Source: Gilliamella sp. App6-5
GTDB taxonomy: Bacteria; Pseudomonadota; Gammaproteobacteria; Enterobacterales; Orbaceae
Length of the DNA: 64,000 bases
Assembly: GCF_001690525.1 (NCBI RefSeq)
Contig: NZ_LZGT01000038.1
Location: forward strand, 62,001-126,000
Direction of reading: 5' to 3'
The notes below the pieces were generated by a model, which did not search any database, was not told the DNA's origin, and saw nothing but the letters and a program-made list of their open reading frames with translations. The position numbers and the translations under genes were made by a program. Below are positions 10,958 through 19,553 of this stretch, piece by piece. Numbering within the stretch: the stretch's first letter is position 1; every line of letters starts with the position of its first letter.

Positions 10958-12115
10958 GTGACCTATAAAACTATAACACCACTATTTCCAACATATGCCC
11001 AGACAGCAGCAATGATTAAAGCAGTATCTGGATATACTAAAAAGTCTGTACATGGCATGATTAGTGAGATTCGAGGACAGTCTGGGACACCACAAAAACC
11101 AGTGGACTGGTCAATCCCTAATAGCTGGATCGATGAACGACTAAGTGGCGAATACGCTGAAATAGCGAATAAAATATGGTCGCAGGATAACCACGTATTA
11201 AATCCTCGCCATAGTTATGGTACTTATATGTTTATAAATAATGGCAACCTAATGACTGTCGATATGCAAGGCTGTTGGCAACCCTCAGCAAAAGGGAAAG
11301 CTTTTTTAAAAGGTGATAAAACAGTTTTGCGAGAATTGGATGATGCAGAAGCAATATTACAACTATTAGAATTACTTAGTGTACGTGGACAAGCTAAAAA
11401 TGGCGATTTATTACCAGAATGGATCACTTATTTGCGCCAGAATTCAAAATGGAATAGTGAACGTGCATGTAAATCAACTTTATATGCTCGACTAGTGAAT
11501 TTAGTCGATCGCAAACTTGTTAAACGTAATGGTATTGTTTATCAGATAACGGATAGTGGTCAAAAATGGTTAGATGATCTTCCACAAACTAAATTACGTG
11601 ACCCATTGGATGATATTATGGATTCTGTTGTTCGATATAATGAACAACAAAAAGCATTATTATCAGAACAATTACATAATATGAACCCTTATCATTTTGA
11701 AATATTAATTGGTCAATTATTACAAGCGATGGGTTATGAAGATGTTACGGTTACTAAAGCTTCGGGCGATAAAGGTATTGATGTAATAGGTAATGTACAA
11801 GTGGGTATTACGCGTATTACAGAAGTTGTTCAAGTAAAACGAATGCAAAATTCAGTTAATCGCCCATTGATCGATCAATTAAGAGGAGCTTTACCTTATC
11901 ATAAAGCTATACGAGGCACATTAATCACAACAAGCAAATTTTCATCAGGTTGTGCAGAAGCAGCTAACTACCCTGGTGCTGCGCCAATTACCTTAATTGA
12001 TGGCTCAAGATTAATTGAATTACTTATTGAAAATGGGGTAGGTATAAAACGTAATAATTCTTTAGAATTACTTAGTATTGATATGTCAGTATTTGAAGAA
12101 CAAACAGAAGATTAA
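10958..12115 (+). CDS. Mrr-like type IV restriction endonuclease
   Basis: A 385-residue cytosolic protein. Residues 1-210 look like winged-helix DNA-binding modules (including a KSTLYARLVNLVDRKLVKRNG helix-turn region). Residues about 245-365 form a Restriction_Endonuc_IV/Mrr PD-(D/E)xK fold: MNPYHFEILIGQLLQAMGYEDV, GDKGIDVIG (catalytic D near 273) and VVQVKR (Q292, K294). Mrr-like enzymes cut modified or foreign DNA. The start is GTG with AAGGA upstream. It is a single gene inside the RNA-repair/defence island. Confidence 0.82.
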   Translation: MTYKTITPLFPTYAQTAAMIKAVSGYTKKSVHGMISEIRGQSGTPQKPVDWSIPNSWIDERLSGEYAEIANKIWSQDNHVLNPRHSYGTYMFINNGNLMTVDMQGCWQPSAKGKAFLKGDKTVLRELDDAEAILQLLELLSVRGQAKNGDLLPEWITYLRQNSKWNSERACKSTLYARLVNLVDRKLVKRNGIVYQITDSGQKWLDDLPQTKLRDPLDDIMDSVVRYNEQQKALLSEQLHNMNPYHFEILIGQLLQAMGYEDVTVTKASGDKGIDVIGNVQVGITRITEVVQVKRMQNSVNRPLIDQLRGALPYHKAIRGTLITTSKFSSGCAEAANYPGAAPITLIDGSRLIELLIENGVGIKRNNSLELLSIDMSVFEEQTED

Positions 12116-12223
12116 AATAAGAGTTTTGTCGTTGTATGCAGAATCTAATAATTTGTTAACCAACCTTTCAACATTTAATCATCAGTCATAATTAAATTGA
12201 ATAGCTAAGACTTTGGTCAAAAT

Positions 12224-12250
12224 AAATCCACTTTTGATACCAGTGGATTT
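12224..12250. terminator. Bidirectional hairpin between mrr-like gene and rtcR
   Basis: AAATCCACT and AGTGGATTT form a 9-bp stem with a 9-base loop. It lies between two convergent genes and is well placed to stop both. Confidence 0.6.
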
Positions 12251-12280
12251 ACCTCTATCATGTTAGGATTAAATGATTTG

Positions 12281-13894
12281 CTATTGATGAATCACCTCCC
12301 AACTCAAACCAAATTTAGCTAAATATTTCTTTAGCCGATCAGCATCATTACTGCGTTGTTTTTTGGTGCGAGAAACGGCAAATAAATGCCGGCCTGCGGC
12401 AGATAATGTTTCACTTTTTTGGCATATTTCGATCACTTTTTCTAGTTGGTAGCGATCAAATTCATCGATATCAATTGGGATTAAAGAATGATCATTTCTG
12501 CTTTGTCCCCAGTTTTGTTTTAAGCGCGCAATCTCTTTTTCAACTTGTTCAAGCGTAATATTAGCTTGTGGAGCTAACGTCGCCATTCGAATAATCGAAC
12601 TATTTAGTTCACGAAAGTTACCCAACCATAAAGCATCGGGACTGGTGGCAAAGGCCAAATAGGCGCGTCGTGATTGTTGATTAAAGCGTGGCATTATGCC
12701 ATATTCTTTGGCATAACGTGCCAACTCATAATCAATGTTCGGTTCAATGTCTTCTTTACGTTGAGCTAAACTTGGCAGTTGATAACTCCACAAGTTAATT
12801 CTGGCGAACAGATCTTCTCGAAACTCGCCTTGTTTTATTGCCTGTTTCAGATCTTTATTCGTGCCAGCGATTAACTGAAAATCACTCTGTATCGGTTTAT
12901 CACTACCAAATGGATAAAATTGCTTTTCTTCAATCGCTTTTAATAACATGGCTTGCTCATCAAGCCCAAGTTCACCAATTTCATCTAAAAACAATAAACC
13001 GCCATCAGCATTTTTAAGTAATCCAGTGCGGGCAAGATTAGCACCTGTAAAGGCGCCTTTGACATGACCAAACAAGGTTGACATTGTACTATCTCCACGC
13101 AAAGTGGCGCAATTGACTTCAACAAACTGACCGCTAATTTGATGATTACTGTGTTTGAGTAAATAAATCTGTTTAGCCAAAAATGATTTACCGGCACCTG
13201 TAGGTCCACACAATAAAATAGGTGCATGCGATCGACTAGCGACTTGTTCTATTTCAGCAATTAACTGATTGAATTGTTGATTACGCGTTGCGATACCTGA
13301 CTTTAATAAATCGGTTGCTTGATGGGCATATTGTTGAAAACGCGTTAAGATTTTATCGTAACAATGCAAATTTAAATCGATGATATTCATTTTACCGCAA
13401 GGCACTTGCCTAATCAGTTCATTTTCGGTTAACTCCATATAAGATTGCGAGGCAGACTGATGTTTATCTGGCGGTGACATTTGTAATAATTTAGCGGGAT
13501 AATAGCGTGACTCAGCCAGTAAAAACCAACAAATCTGAGCAACATGCGTGCCTGTTGTAATATGAACATAATAGTTTTCTTGTTCTGGATTAAATGCGTA
13601 ATTCTTCGAAATATCAAAAAGGCAGGTATAAACTTGCTCAAAATCCCATGGATCGTCTATGTTTATTGCAATTGGTCTTACTTCGATTTGTGGTGATAAA
13701 GTTTTAATATCTTTAATCACTTCACAAAGCAGATGATAATCATTTTGATAATAAAGTAGTTCTAACCGATTAAAGCCTATCTCTGACTGATAACATAAAT
13801 CAATAGTCGGTCGCCAATGCCGCCAGCGTCGTTTACCTTTACCACGTTGATCCAGTACATTTCCTAAAAAACCAAATACTACATTCTTTTTCAT
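12281..13894 (-). CDS. rtcR: RtcR, sigma54 activator of RNA repair genes
   Basis: Sigma54-dependent transcription activator, 537 residues. An N-terminal CARF-type sensor domain (about 1-180) is followed by an AAA+ core with Walker A GPTGAGKS (about 229-236), the sigma54-contacting GAFTGA loop (about 277) and Walker B GGLLFLDEIGEL (about 299), then a C-terminal helix-turn-helix. In E. coli and Salmonella RtcR is reported to be released by tRNA fragments with cyclic-phosphate ends binding the CARF domain. Here it is divergent from a perfect-spacing -24/-12 promoter that drives the slipin and rtcB genes, the expected target arrangement. Confidence 0.95.
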   Translation of the reverse strand: MKKNVVFGFLGNVLDQRGKGKRRWRHWRPTIDLCYQSEIGFNRLELLYYQNDYHLLCEVIKDIKTLSPQIEVRPIAINIDDPWDFEQVYTCLFDISKNYAFNPEQENYYVHITTGTHVAQICWFLLAESRYYPAKLLQMSPPDKHQSASQSYMELTENELIRQVPCGKMNIIDLNLHCYDKILTRFQQYAHQATDLLKSGIATRNQQFNQLIAEIEQVASRSHAPILLCGPTGAGKSFLAKQIYLLKHSNHQISGQFVEVNCATLRGDSTMSTLFGHVKGAFTGANLARTGLLKNADGGLLFLDEIGELGLDEQAMLLKAIEEKQFYPFGSDKPIQSDFQLIAGTNKDLKQAIKQGEFREDLFARINLWSYQLPSLAQRKEDIEPNIDYELARYAKEYGIMPRFNQQSRRAYLAFATSPDALWLGNFRELNSSIIRMATLAPQANITLEQVEKEIARLKQNWGQSRNDHSLIPIDIDEFDRYQLEKVIEICQKSETLSAAGRHLFAVSRTKKQRSNDADRLKKYLAKFGLSWEVIHQ

Positions 13895-13895
13895 T

Positions 13896-13913
13896 TTTAT
13901 AAATATTTATAAA
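13896..13913. promoter_or_regulatory. Candidate RtcR upstream activator site
   Basis: TTTATAAATATTTATAAA is an 18-bp perfect palindrome immediately upstream of rtcR and about 130 bp ahead of the -24 element, typical distance for an enhancer-type site. AT-rich composition makes chance palindromes possible, so this is tentative. Confidence 0.35.
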
Positions 13914-14040
13914 ACAATATATAAAATTATAATAAATCAGTAATAAAAAAACCATTACAATTCAATCTTAATATATAAATTATTTTTTATTTAATTATAA
14001 ATCAATTAATTATGTTTTTATTTCAATATTTTGTATTTTT

Positions 14041-14056
14041 TGGCACGCTTTTCGCA
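14041..14056 (+). promoter_or_regulatory. Sigma54 promoter of the slipin-rtcB unit
   Basis: TGGCACG at 14041-14047, four bases, then TCGCA at 14052-14056 (consensus TTGCA). The GG and GC dinucleotides are 12 bases apart as RpoN requires. Placed opposite rtcR, it is the expected RtcR target promoter. Transcription should start near 14067, giving a leader of about 490 nt before the slipin. Confidence 0.88.
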
Positions 14057-14205
14057 ATATTACCTATACCTAAGCAAACAAAACTGTTTTTGATAACAGT
14101 AAGGTACATAGCGAATACTTAAGCGAATTATCTATAAGATGAAAACGTAAAAGATTATCAACATGTATTCCTGATTGGGTGATTAGGTTGCTGAGTAAAA
14201 GCAAT

Positions 14206-14279
14206 TTTTGAATAGTTCATCAGGTAGAACAATCGATACCATCGATATGTAGTAGGTTCGAGTCCTACTTCAAAAACCA
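14206..14279 (+). ncRNA. tRNA-like RNA in RtcR-controlled leader
   Basis: A 71-nt tRNA fold with encoded CCA (14277-14279). Acceptor TTTTGAA pairs with TTCAAAA, positions 8-9 are TA, and the D-stem GTTC/GAAC has loop ATCAGGTA with the invariant A14 and G18G19. The T-arm is GTAGG-TTCGAGT-CCTAC and the discriminator is A. The anticodon arm is abnormal: ATCGAT-ACC-ATCGAT can fold as a six-pair triloop hairpin, or as a four-pair stem with loop ATACCAT (nominal anticodon ACC, A34). That and the all A/T-G acceptor argue against a decoding tRNA. It resembles the tRNA-mimic module of YrlA Y-RNAs found in rsr-yrl-rtc operons, but no Rsr gene is present here. A substrate or sensor role in RNA repair is inference. 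Confidence 0.75.
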
Positions 14280-14525
14280 AGAAACAAAAGAAGTAATAAA
14301 CACAGTCAGTGATCGTGTTGGATAAGAAAGGTATAAAGTTGTATGGCATCAAACTTATCCATTAGTTTAAACCGATTAACTTAGTGATTAATTAGGATGA
14401 CTAAGATAAAAAAACTGGATAATAGGCAGAAAGTTAAATACCAATAAGAAGGGTTATTTTCTTATTCACTTTAATGCTCCCCCTATTATTTCGTTACTTA
14501 AGCCGTTTAAATTAGCACAAACACG
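14280..14525 (+). other. Structured 3' part of the rtc leader
   Basis: No gene. Three hairpins can be drawn: TGGATAAG/CTTATCCA (14319-14361), CTTAG/CTAAG (14380-14405) and the perfect 8-bp AATAAGAA/TTCTTATT (14443-14466). None has a T-run. They may be processing or stability elements between the tRNA-like RNA and the slipin mRNA. Confidence 0.45.
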
Positions 14526-14555
14526 ATGGCTGATTGTCATAAAAAGGACAATAAA

Positions 14556-16133
14556 ATGATTAAAACAATTAAAGTAAAAAAATATGAAATTGCCGTGTTA
14601 TATAAACATGACGAGATTGATCAGATCTTAACTGCGGGTGTATACCGAAAAATCGATCCGCTAAATACAATAAGCTACAAAATCATAGATTTAGCATTTC
14701 CTAGAGTATCAGATGAAATGACCGAACAGTTACTTAACTTCTATCCAGACATCGTTAAACAATATTGTTATTTGGTTGATGTAGCTGATAATGAGATAGC
14801 GTTACGTTATGAACAACAAAAACTGGTTGAAGTGATTTTACCTGCGACCAAAACATTGTATTGGAACAGCTATAAATCGCACTCAATAAAAAAAGTGTTA
14901 TTACAACAGGATTATGAATTACCAACAGAGATCGCTAACGAATTACTTGAAGCAAAAAATACTAACGCAACAATTACTCATATCGATAAATTGGTTCTAC
15001 ATCATTTTATTCATGAACAAATCGGTACCTTATTTGTTGATAATCAATTAATAAAAATCATTGCGCCAGAAACTATAGTCGGTTACTGCCAATTTAAACA
15101 CACCATCGTACTGGGTAAATTTAATTTACGAGAAAGCCGTATTGATGATCGGATCGCTAATGCAATCGAACAACGTGCGCCACAACAACTATTACAATTT
15201 TGTGTTGCGATGGAAGTTGGAGCCAATGAAGTAGGGCTACGTTATGAAAATGATTTACTTGTTGAAATTCTATCACCTGGAACCAAACGGCTTTACTGGC
15301 AAAACGGTGATAAACAACATATAACCAAAATTGATTTAAACCAAGGATATACCTTAAGTGATGAAATAATTGAACAATTATTACAACCAGAATTACGACA
15401 AAAAAATATCATTGGTAATAGTGGCGTATTGATTGCCCAAGTGCCTGCTTATTATGTTGGAATACTAAAGGTAAATGGCAAAATCGAGCAACTGTTAACC
15501 GCTGGCATTACCGCCTATTGGCGCTTTAACCGTGAAATATCGGTTGATATTGTTGATATGCGCTTACAGGCTTTAGAAGTAACGGGACAAGAGATTTTGA
15601 CCAAAGATAAAGTAAATTTACGTATTAATCTAGTCGCAAACTGGCACTATACCGATGTATTAACGGCATTTGAAAAAACAGCAACCCCAGTAGAATTGCT
15701 CTACCGAGAGTTACAATTTGGTTTACGTGAAGCGATTGGAACCCGAACACTAGATGAATTGCTTGAAAATAAAAATATTATTGATGAAGTAGTAACTAAA
15801 CATGTGCAAATACGTTTAGACGGTTTTGGATTAACAACGGTTTCACTTGGCGTAAAAGATATTATTTTACCCGGTGATATGAAATCGATTTTATCGCAAG
15901 TTGTAGAAGCTGAAAAATCAGCACAAGCCAATGTAATTCGCCGTCGAGAAGAAACCTCAGCCACTCGTTCATTATTAAACACGGCTAAAGTGATGGAAAA
16001 CAACCCTGTTGCTTTACGCTTGAAAGAGATGGAAACACTAGAACGCATTGCCGAACGGATCGACAAAATCTCGGTGGTCGGTGGGCTTGATCAAGTGTTA
16101 CATGGTTTGATTAATATCCAACCGAAAATGTAG
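14556..16133 (+). CDS. Slipin (SPFH/Band-7) protein with repeated N-terminal modules
   Basis: 525 residues from the ATG at 14556, chosen for the AAGGA at 14544-14548; an ATG at 14526 adds ten residues. The C-terminal half (about 295-500) is an SPFH/Band-7 domain with VDMRLQALEVTGQEILTKD and the coiled-coil-prone EAEKSAQANVIRRREETSATRS. Slipins are recurrent partners of RtcB in RtcR-controlled operons, function unknown. This one lacks the usual N-terminal membrane hairpin. Instead a short motif (G-hydrophobic..NG..L..IL.PG....YW) recurs five times at residues 10, 80, 155, 225 and 299, and residues 71-131 and 216-276 are clearly duplicated. It is first gene after the sigma54 promoter, 75 bp before rtcB. 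Confidence 0.88.
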   Translation: MIKTIKVKKYEIAVLYKHDEIDQILTAGVYRKIDPLNTISYKIIDLAFPRVSDEMTEQLLNFYPDIVKQYCYLVDVADNEIALRYEQQKLVEVILPATKTLYWNSYKSHSIKKVLLQQDYELPTEIANELLEAKNTNATITHIDKLVLHHFIHEQIGTLFVDNQLIKIIAPETIVGYCQFKHTIVLGKFNLRESRIDDRIANAIEQRAPQQLLQFCVAMEVGANEVGLRYENDLLVEILSPGTKRLYWQNGDKQHITKIDLNQGYTLSDEIIEQLLQPELRQKNIIGNSGVLIAQVPAYYVGILKVNGKIEQLLTAGITAYWRFNREISVDIVDMRLQALEVTGQEILTKDKVNLRINLVANWHYTDVLTAFEKTATPVELLYRELQFGLREAIGTRTLDELLENKNIIDEVVTKHVQIRLDGFGLTTVSLGVKDIILPGDMKSILSQVVEAEKSAQANVIRRREETSATRSLLNTAKVMENNPVALRLKEMETLERIAERIDKISVVGGLDQVLHGLINIQPKM

Positions 16134-16208
16134 ATATAACCGTAAATATAACCAAAGATATAACATCATGCCATTAACCACGGCATAATAAAACCAAGGA
16201 ATGAAAAA

Positions 16209-17435
16209 ATGAGACAATATGAAGTATTAAAAACCGAAAATACTAAGCCGATAAAAATGTGGACAAAAGGCGTACCAGTAGAACTTGAAGCCAAAGAACA
16301 ACTATTAAAATTGGCACAATTACCGTTTATTTTTAAACATATCGCTGTAATGCCTGATGTGCATGTAGGTAAAGGCTCGACTATTGGTAGTGTGATTCCA
16401 ACTATTGGTGCAATTATACCCGCTGCGGTTGGTGTAGATATTGGCTGCGGAATGATGGCAGTACAAACTTCATTAACCAACGCTGATCTACCTGACAACC
16501 TAGCACCCTTACGTTTAGCGATTGAAAAAGCCGTACCGCATGGCTTAACGCCCAAAAAAATAGGACGCGATCAAGGGAGTTGGCAAAATCCACCATTAAT
16601 TGTGGATCAATATTGGCAACAGCTATTACCAGAATTTGAAAAACTGACTGAAAAATATCCACGTTTTTTAAATACCAATAACTACCATCATTTAGGAACA
16701 TTAGGAACGGGTAATCATTTTATCGAAATTTGTTTAGACGAAGCTGATCGGGTTTGGATTATGTTACATAGCGGTTCACGTGGTGTGGGTAATGCTATTG
16801 GAGAATATTTTATCAACGTAGCTAAACAAGATATGGCTACTTACTTGATTGATAACTTTTTACCAAGTAAAGATTTAGCCTACTTTGTTGAAGGCACTAA
16901 GCATTTTAATGATTATCTTATGGCGGTAAATTGGGCTCAAGAGTTTGCCCGTTTAAATCGTGAGGCAATGATGCATAACACAATTAAAGCTATCGGTAAT
17001 ACACTAAATATTGAGTATATTAGTCGTCTACAAGCAGTTAACTGCCACCATAACTATGTTCAAAGAGAGCATCATTTTGGTCATAATATTTTTGTGACAC
17101 GCAAAGGAGCGGTATCAGCTCGTAAAGGTGAGCTAGGGATTATTCCGGGCTCAATGGGCGCTAAAAGCTATATTGTCCGTGGACTTGGTAATGAAGAAAG
17201 TTTCTGTTCATGCTCACATGGTGCAGGGCGAGTTATGAGCCGAACAGAAGCCAAAAAGAAATTTACCATTGAAGACCAAATCAAAGCCACCGCACATGTT
17301 GAATGCCGTAAAGATGCTGATGTGATTGATGAAATACCAATGGCATATAAAGATATTGATGCGGTAATGACTGCCCAAAATGAACTGGTCGAAATTGTCC
17401 ATCAATTACGGCAAGTCGTGTGTGTGAAAGGGTAA
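16209..17435 (+). CDS. rtcB: RNA-splicing ligase RtcB
   Basis: Canonical 408-residue RtcB, the GTP/Mn2+-dependent ligase that seals RNA with 2',3'-cyclic-phosphate and 5'-OH ends. Seen: metal ligands D77 and C80 in GVDIGCGM, H170 in GTGNHF, H187 in LHSGSRG, the NCHHNY histidines at 280-281, and the guanylylated H337 in SCSHGAGR. It is 75 bp downstream of the slipin with AAGGA at the start, so both are read from the RtcR promoter. No rtcA (RNA cyclase) follows, unlike in E. coli. A decayed second copy of its 3' end lies at 19241-19323. Confidence 0.97.
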   Translation: MRQYEVLKTENTKPIKMWTKGVPVELEAKEQLLKLAQLPFIFKHIAVMPDVHVGKGSTIGSVIPTIGAIIPAAVGVDIGCGMMAVQTSLTNADLPDNLAPLRLAIEKAVPHGLTPKKIGRDQGSWQNPPLIVDQYWQQLLPEFEKLTEKYPRFLNTNNYHHLGTLGTGNHFIEICLDEADRVWIMLHSGSRGVGNAIGEYFINVAKQDMATYLIDNFLPSKDLAYFVEGTKHFNDYLMAVNWAQEFARLNREAMMHNTIKAIGNTLNIEYISRLQAVNCHHNYVQREHHFGHNIFVTRKGAVSARKGELGIIPGSMGAKSYIVRGLGNEESFCSCSHGAGRVMSRTEAKKKFTIEDQIKATAHVECRKDADVIDEIPMAYKDIDAVMTAQNELVEIVHQLRQVVCVKG

Positions 17436-17439
17436 AAAA

Positions 17440-17461
17440 TATCGAGGAGTAATCCTCGGTA
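17440..17461 (+). terminator. Hairpin after rtcB
   Basis: TATCGAGGA and TCCTCGGTA pair over nine positions (one G-U) around GTAA, starting 5 bp after the rtcB stop. No T-run follows, so termination efficiency is uncertain. Confidence 0.5.
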
Positions 17462-17603
17462 TTGGTGGAAATAAAAATATAAACAACTTAAATTATATCA
17501 ATTACAATCTAAAAATAATGCATGACTATCGCGATTATTCAATTCAATTTAATTTAAATAACTGATTAATCATTCTAACAATAAAATATTTAAAGGATTA
17601 ACG

Positions 17604-19211
17604 ATGAAAGAAAATACTCAAAATTCAACCACAGAACCCTCAAATAGGGCGACGACTCAACCATTTCCAATGGTATGGGATAACAATAAAATCAGTATTT
17701 ATCAATTTTTACTGCTTTATCAACATGCTGAAAAACTACCTGAAATAGCCCAAACACTTCCTGATGAATCATCTGATGATACAAAATTAAAATGGGCCGC
17801 AGGGGCGATGGATGGGGTTAGCAATCATCATGGCGCATCATCTGAACACACATGTGTTGAAGAAATTTTAACGTTACTAATCACAATATCAACACAACCC
17901 AATAAACACGATATCGAAAAACTTTACACCTTAATAAATACGGAAGGTACTTTAAGTTTTATTGATGATTTAAGTGATGCAATACCAAAAATTGACATTG
18001 ATTTTGATAAGTTATATGAATTTACCTATTGGTTAGCAACAAATAGCCCTGATCGTGAAATCATTAAATTTAGTATTGCTGTATTAGGATGTTTTACTAC
18101 CGAACAAACAGACTTATTTTTATTATTAGGCATGCATGAAGAGTTTACCTTGTATTCAGCAGTTGCATTACAAAATACCTTATCATCACCCAAAGAAGTC
18201 GAAAATGCCTTAGTTACTTTAGCTAAAAAAGTGGATGGTTGGGGTAGGATCCATATCGTTGAACGATTAGCCGGATATCAATTATCATCAACAACTAAAG
18301 ATTGGTTATTAAGAGCGGGTTATCAAAATAGCGTTATGAACGAATATCTTGCTTATACTTGTGCAACCACAGGTGAATTAAATCAGGTTTTAGAACAAGA
18401 TTATGTTGATTTACCTTTATTAGAATCTGCGAGTGAAATTTTAGAGGCACTCATCATGGGCGGACCAGCTGAAGATATGCATTGTTATGAGGAGGGGGCT
18501 ATTGTTTGTTTAAATTATTTAAAACATTTACTAAAACTACCCTCATTAGCTGAACTCCCCCCTTTACGGACAGTACTGACTATACGTGATTTTGTTAGCA
18601 ACCAGCTTAATGAAAGCTATCCTAATTGGAATGAAAAAATAAAAAACGCAATTATTGAAAAAGCGAATGAGTTTATTCATCAAGATAAATGGTTAGCATT
18701 AATTGAACATGATTTAATGACCGATGATAGCAGTAAATTTTGCCTAGCTGCTGATCTTTACACGCAATTTGGATTTGATGCATGGGAGGCGCGTTTTACA
18801 TATCAAAAAAATCATCAGGGTGAACAGTGGTATTATTTAATGCAAACCGATGATATACAAAGAGTACAACAAGTTATACAGTTAGCTGGGCAACAATATG
18901 ACTTTACAAAAATCGCAACTGGGCCAGCGCTAGAATCTGCATTTGGCATCAAATATAAAGCACACCGTGCATTGGATGCTATTTTACAAGAGCTCAATCG
19001 ATTTCCGGGTATGGGTGAAGATCTTATATTAATAGGTCTAAACAGCCCAGTAATACGCAACCGAAACATGGCATTAAATGCCATTGAAGCTTGGGATCGG
19101 CAATGTTGGACAGATAAACTAACGCTTGCCCTGCAAGAACTTATTGCAAACGAACCTAATGATGAAATTAAACAAAGGTTAGTAACGCTACTTGCTTCGC
19201 ACAATAGTTAA
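17604..19211 (+). CDS. Helical-repeat (HEAT-like) protein of unknown function
   Basis: 535 residues, all-alpha in appearance, with repeated helix-pair patterns such as FSIAVLGCFTTEQTDLFLLLG and DLILIGLNSPVIRNRNMALNAIEAW, the latter resembling a HEAT repeat. No catalytic motif, signal peptide or membrane segment is visible. It lies 168 bp after rtcB in the same orientation with AAGGA before the ATG, and is bracketed by rtcB on one side and a decayed rtcB tail on the other. It may be a scaffold connected to RNA repair or an independent insertion. I do not recognise the family securely. Confidence 0.7.
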   Translation: MKENTQNSTTEPSNRATTQPFPMVWDNNKISIYQFLLLYQHAEKLPEIAQTLPDESSDDTKLKWAAGAMDGVSNHHGASSEHTCVEEILTLLITISTQPNKHDIEKLYTLINTEGTLSFIDDLSDAIPKIDIDFDKLYEFTYWLATNSPDREIIKFSIAVLGCFTTEQTDLFLLLGMHEEFTLYSAVALQNTLSSPKEVENALVTLAKKVDGWGRIHIVERLAGYQLSSTTKDWLLRAGYQNSVMNEYLAYTCATTGELNQVLEQDYVDLPLLESASEILEALIMGGPAEDMHCYEEGAIVCLNYLKHLLKLPSLAELPPLRTVLTIRDFVSNQLNESYPNWNEKIKNAIIEKANEFIHQDKWLALIEHDLMTDDSSKFCLAADLYTQFGFDAWEARFTYQKNHQGEQWYYLMQTDDIQRVQQVIQLAGQQYDFTKIATGPALESAFGIKYKAHRALDAILQELNRFPGMGEDLILIGLNSPVIRNRNMALNAIEAWDRQCWTDKLTLALQELIANEPNDEIKQRLVTLLASHNS

Positions 19212-19240
19212 ATATTCTATTTACGTGCTAACAAACTTAA

Positions 19241-19323
19241 AAAGATCGACGCAGTTATGACCGCCCCAAATGGGGGGCGGAATTGTATATTAATGACGGT
19301 TGGTGGTGTGCGTTATGGGGTAA
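19241..19323 (+). pseudogene. Decayed rtcB 3' end
   Basis: The sequence aligns with the last 28 codons of rtcB (17352-17435). KIDAVMTAPN matches DIDAVMTAQN, then after a 2-base deletion CGGAATTGT, ACGG, GTGGTGTGCG and the terminal GGGGTAA match in order. No rtcB sequence precedes it; the helical-repeat gene lies directly upstream. It is a relic of an earlier rtcB or of an insertion at the 3' end of rtcB. Confidence 0.75.
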
Positions 19324-19341
19324 TACCCCCTTTTATTTTTT
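19317..19341 (+). terminator. Terminator-like hairpin at the rtcB relic
   Basis: GGGG-TAATA-CCCC is followed by a T-rich run (19331-19341). It probably terminated the lost rtcB and may now serve the helical-repeat gene. Confidence 0.5.
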
Positions 19342-19553
19342 GCGAAATGCTCACGATATCACTACATCGATATCAAACTCACCGATAACTTATCCAACCG
19401 ATAATGTGGCATAAATCAAAACATTCTGAACAGTTTTTTACTATCCTTTTAAAATTCAAATTTCTTCTTCAATGAGAGAATTCATTTAATGTATTCAGAC
19501 TTAATCAATAATAAGACTTTCATTTACTCAACTTTGTTTTTCGATTAATTTAA

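Noticed and set aside
14206..14279. Ordinary decoding tRNA-Gly (anticodon ACC)
   Set aside because: The anticodon arm has only four pairs or a triloop, A34 in ACC is not a normal bacterial glycine anticodon, and the acceptor stem is almost all A-T. A mimic is more likely.
14158..14352. 64-codon minus-strand frame containing FEVGLEPTTYR
   Set aside because: This peptide is the well-known translation artefact of a tRNA T-arm read backwards; here it is the shadow of the tRNA-like RNA.
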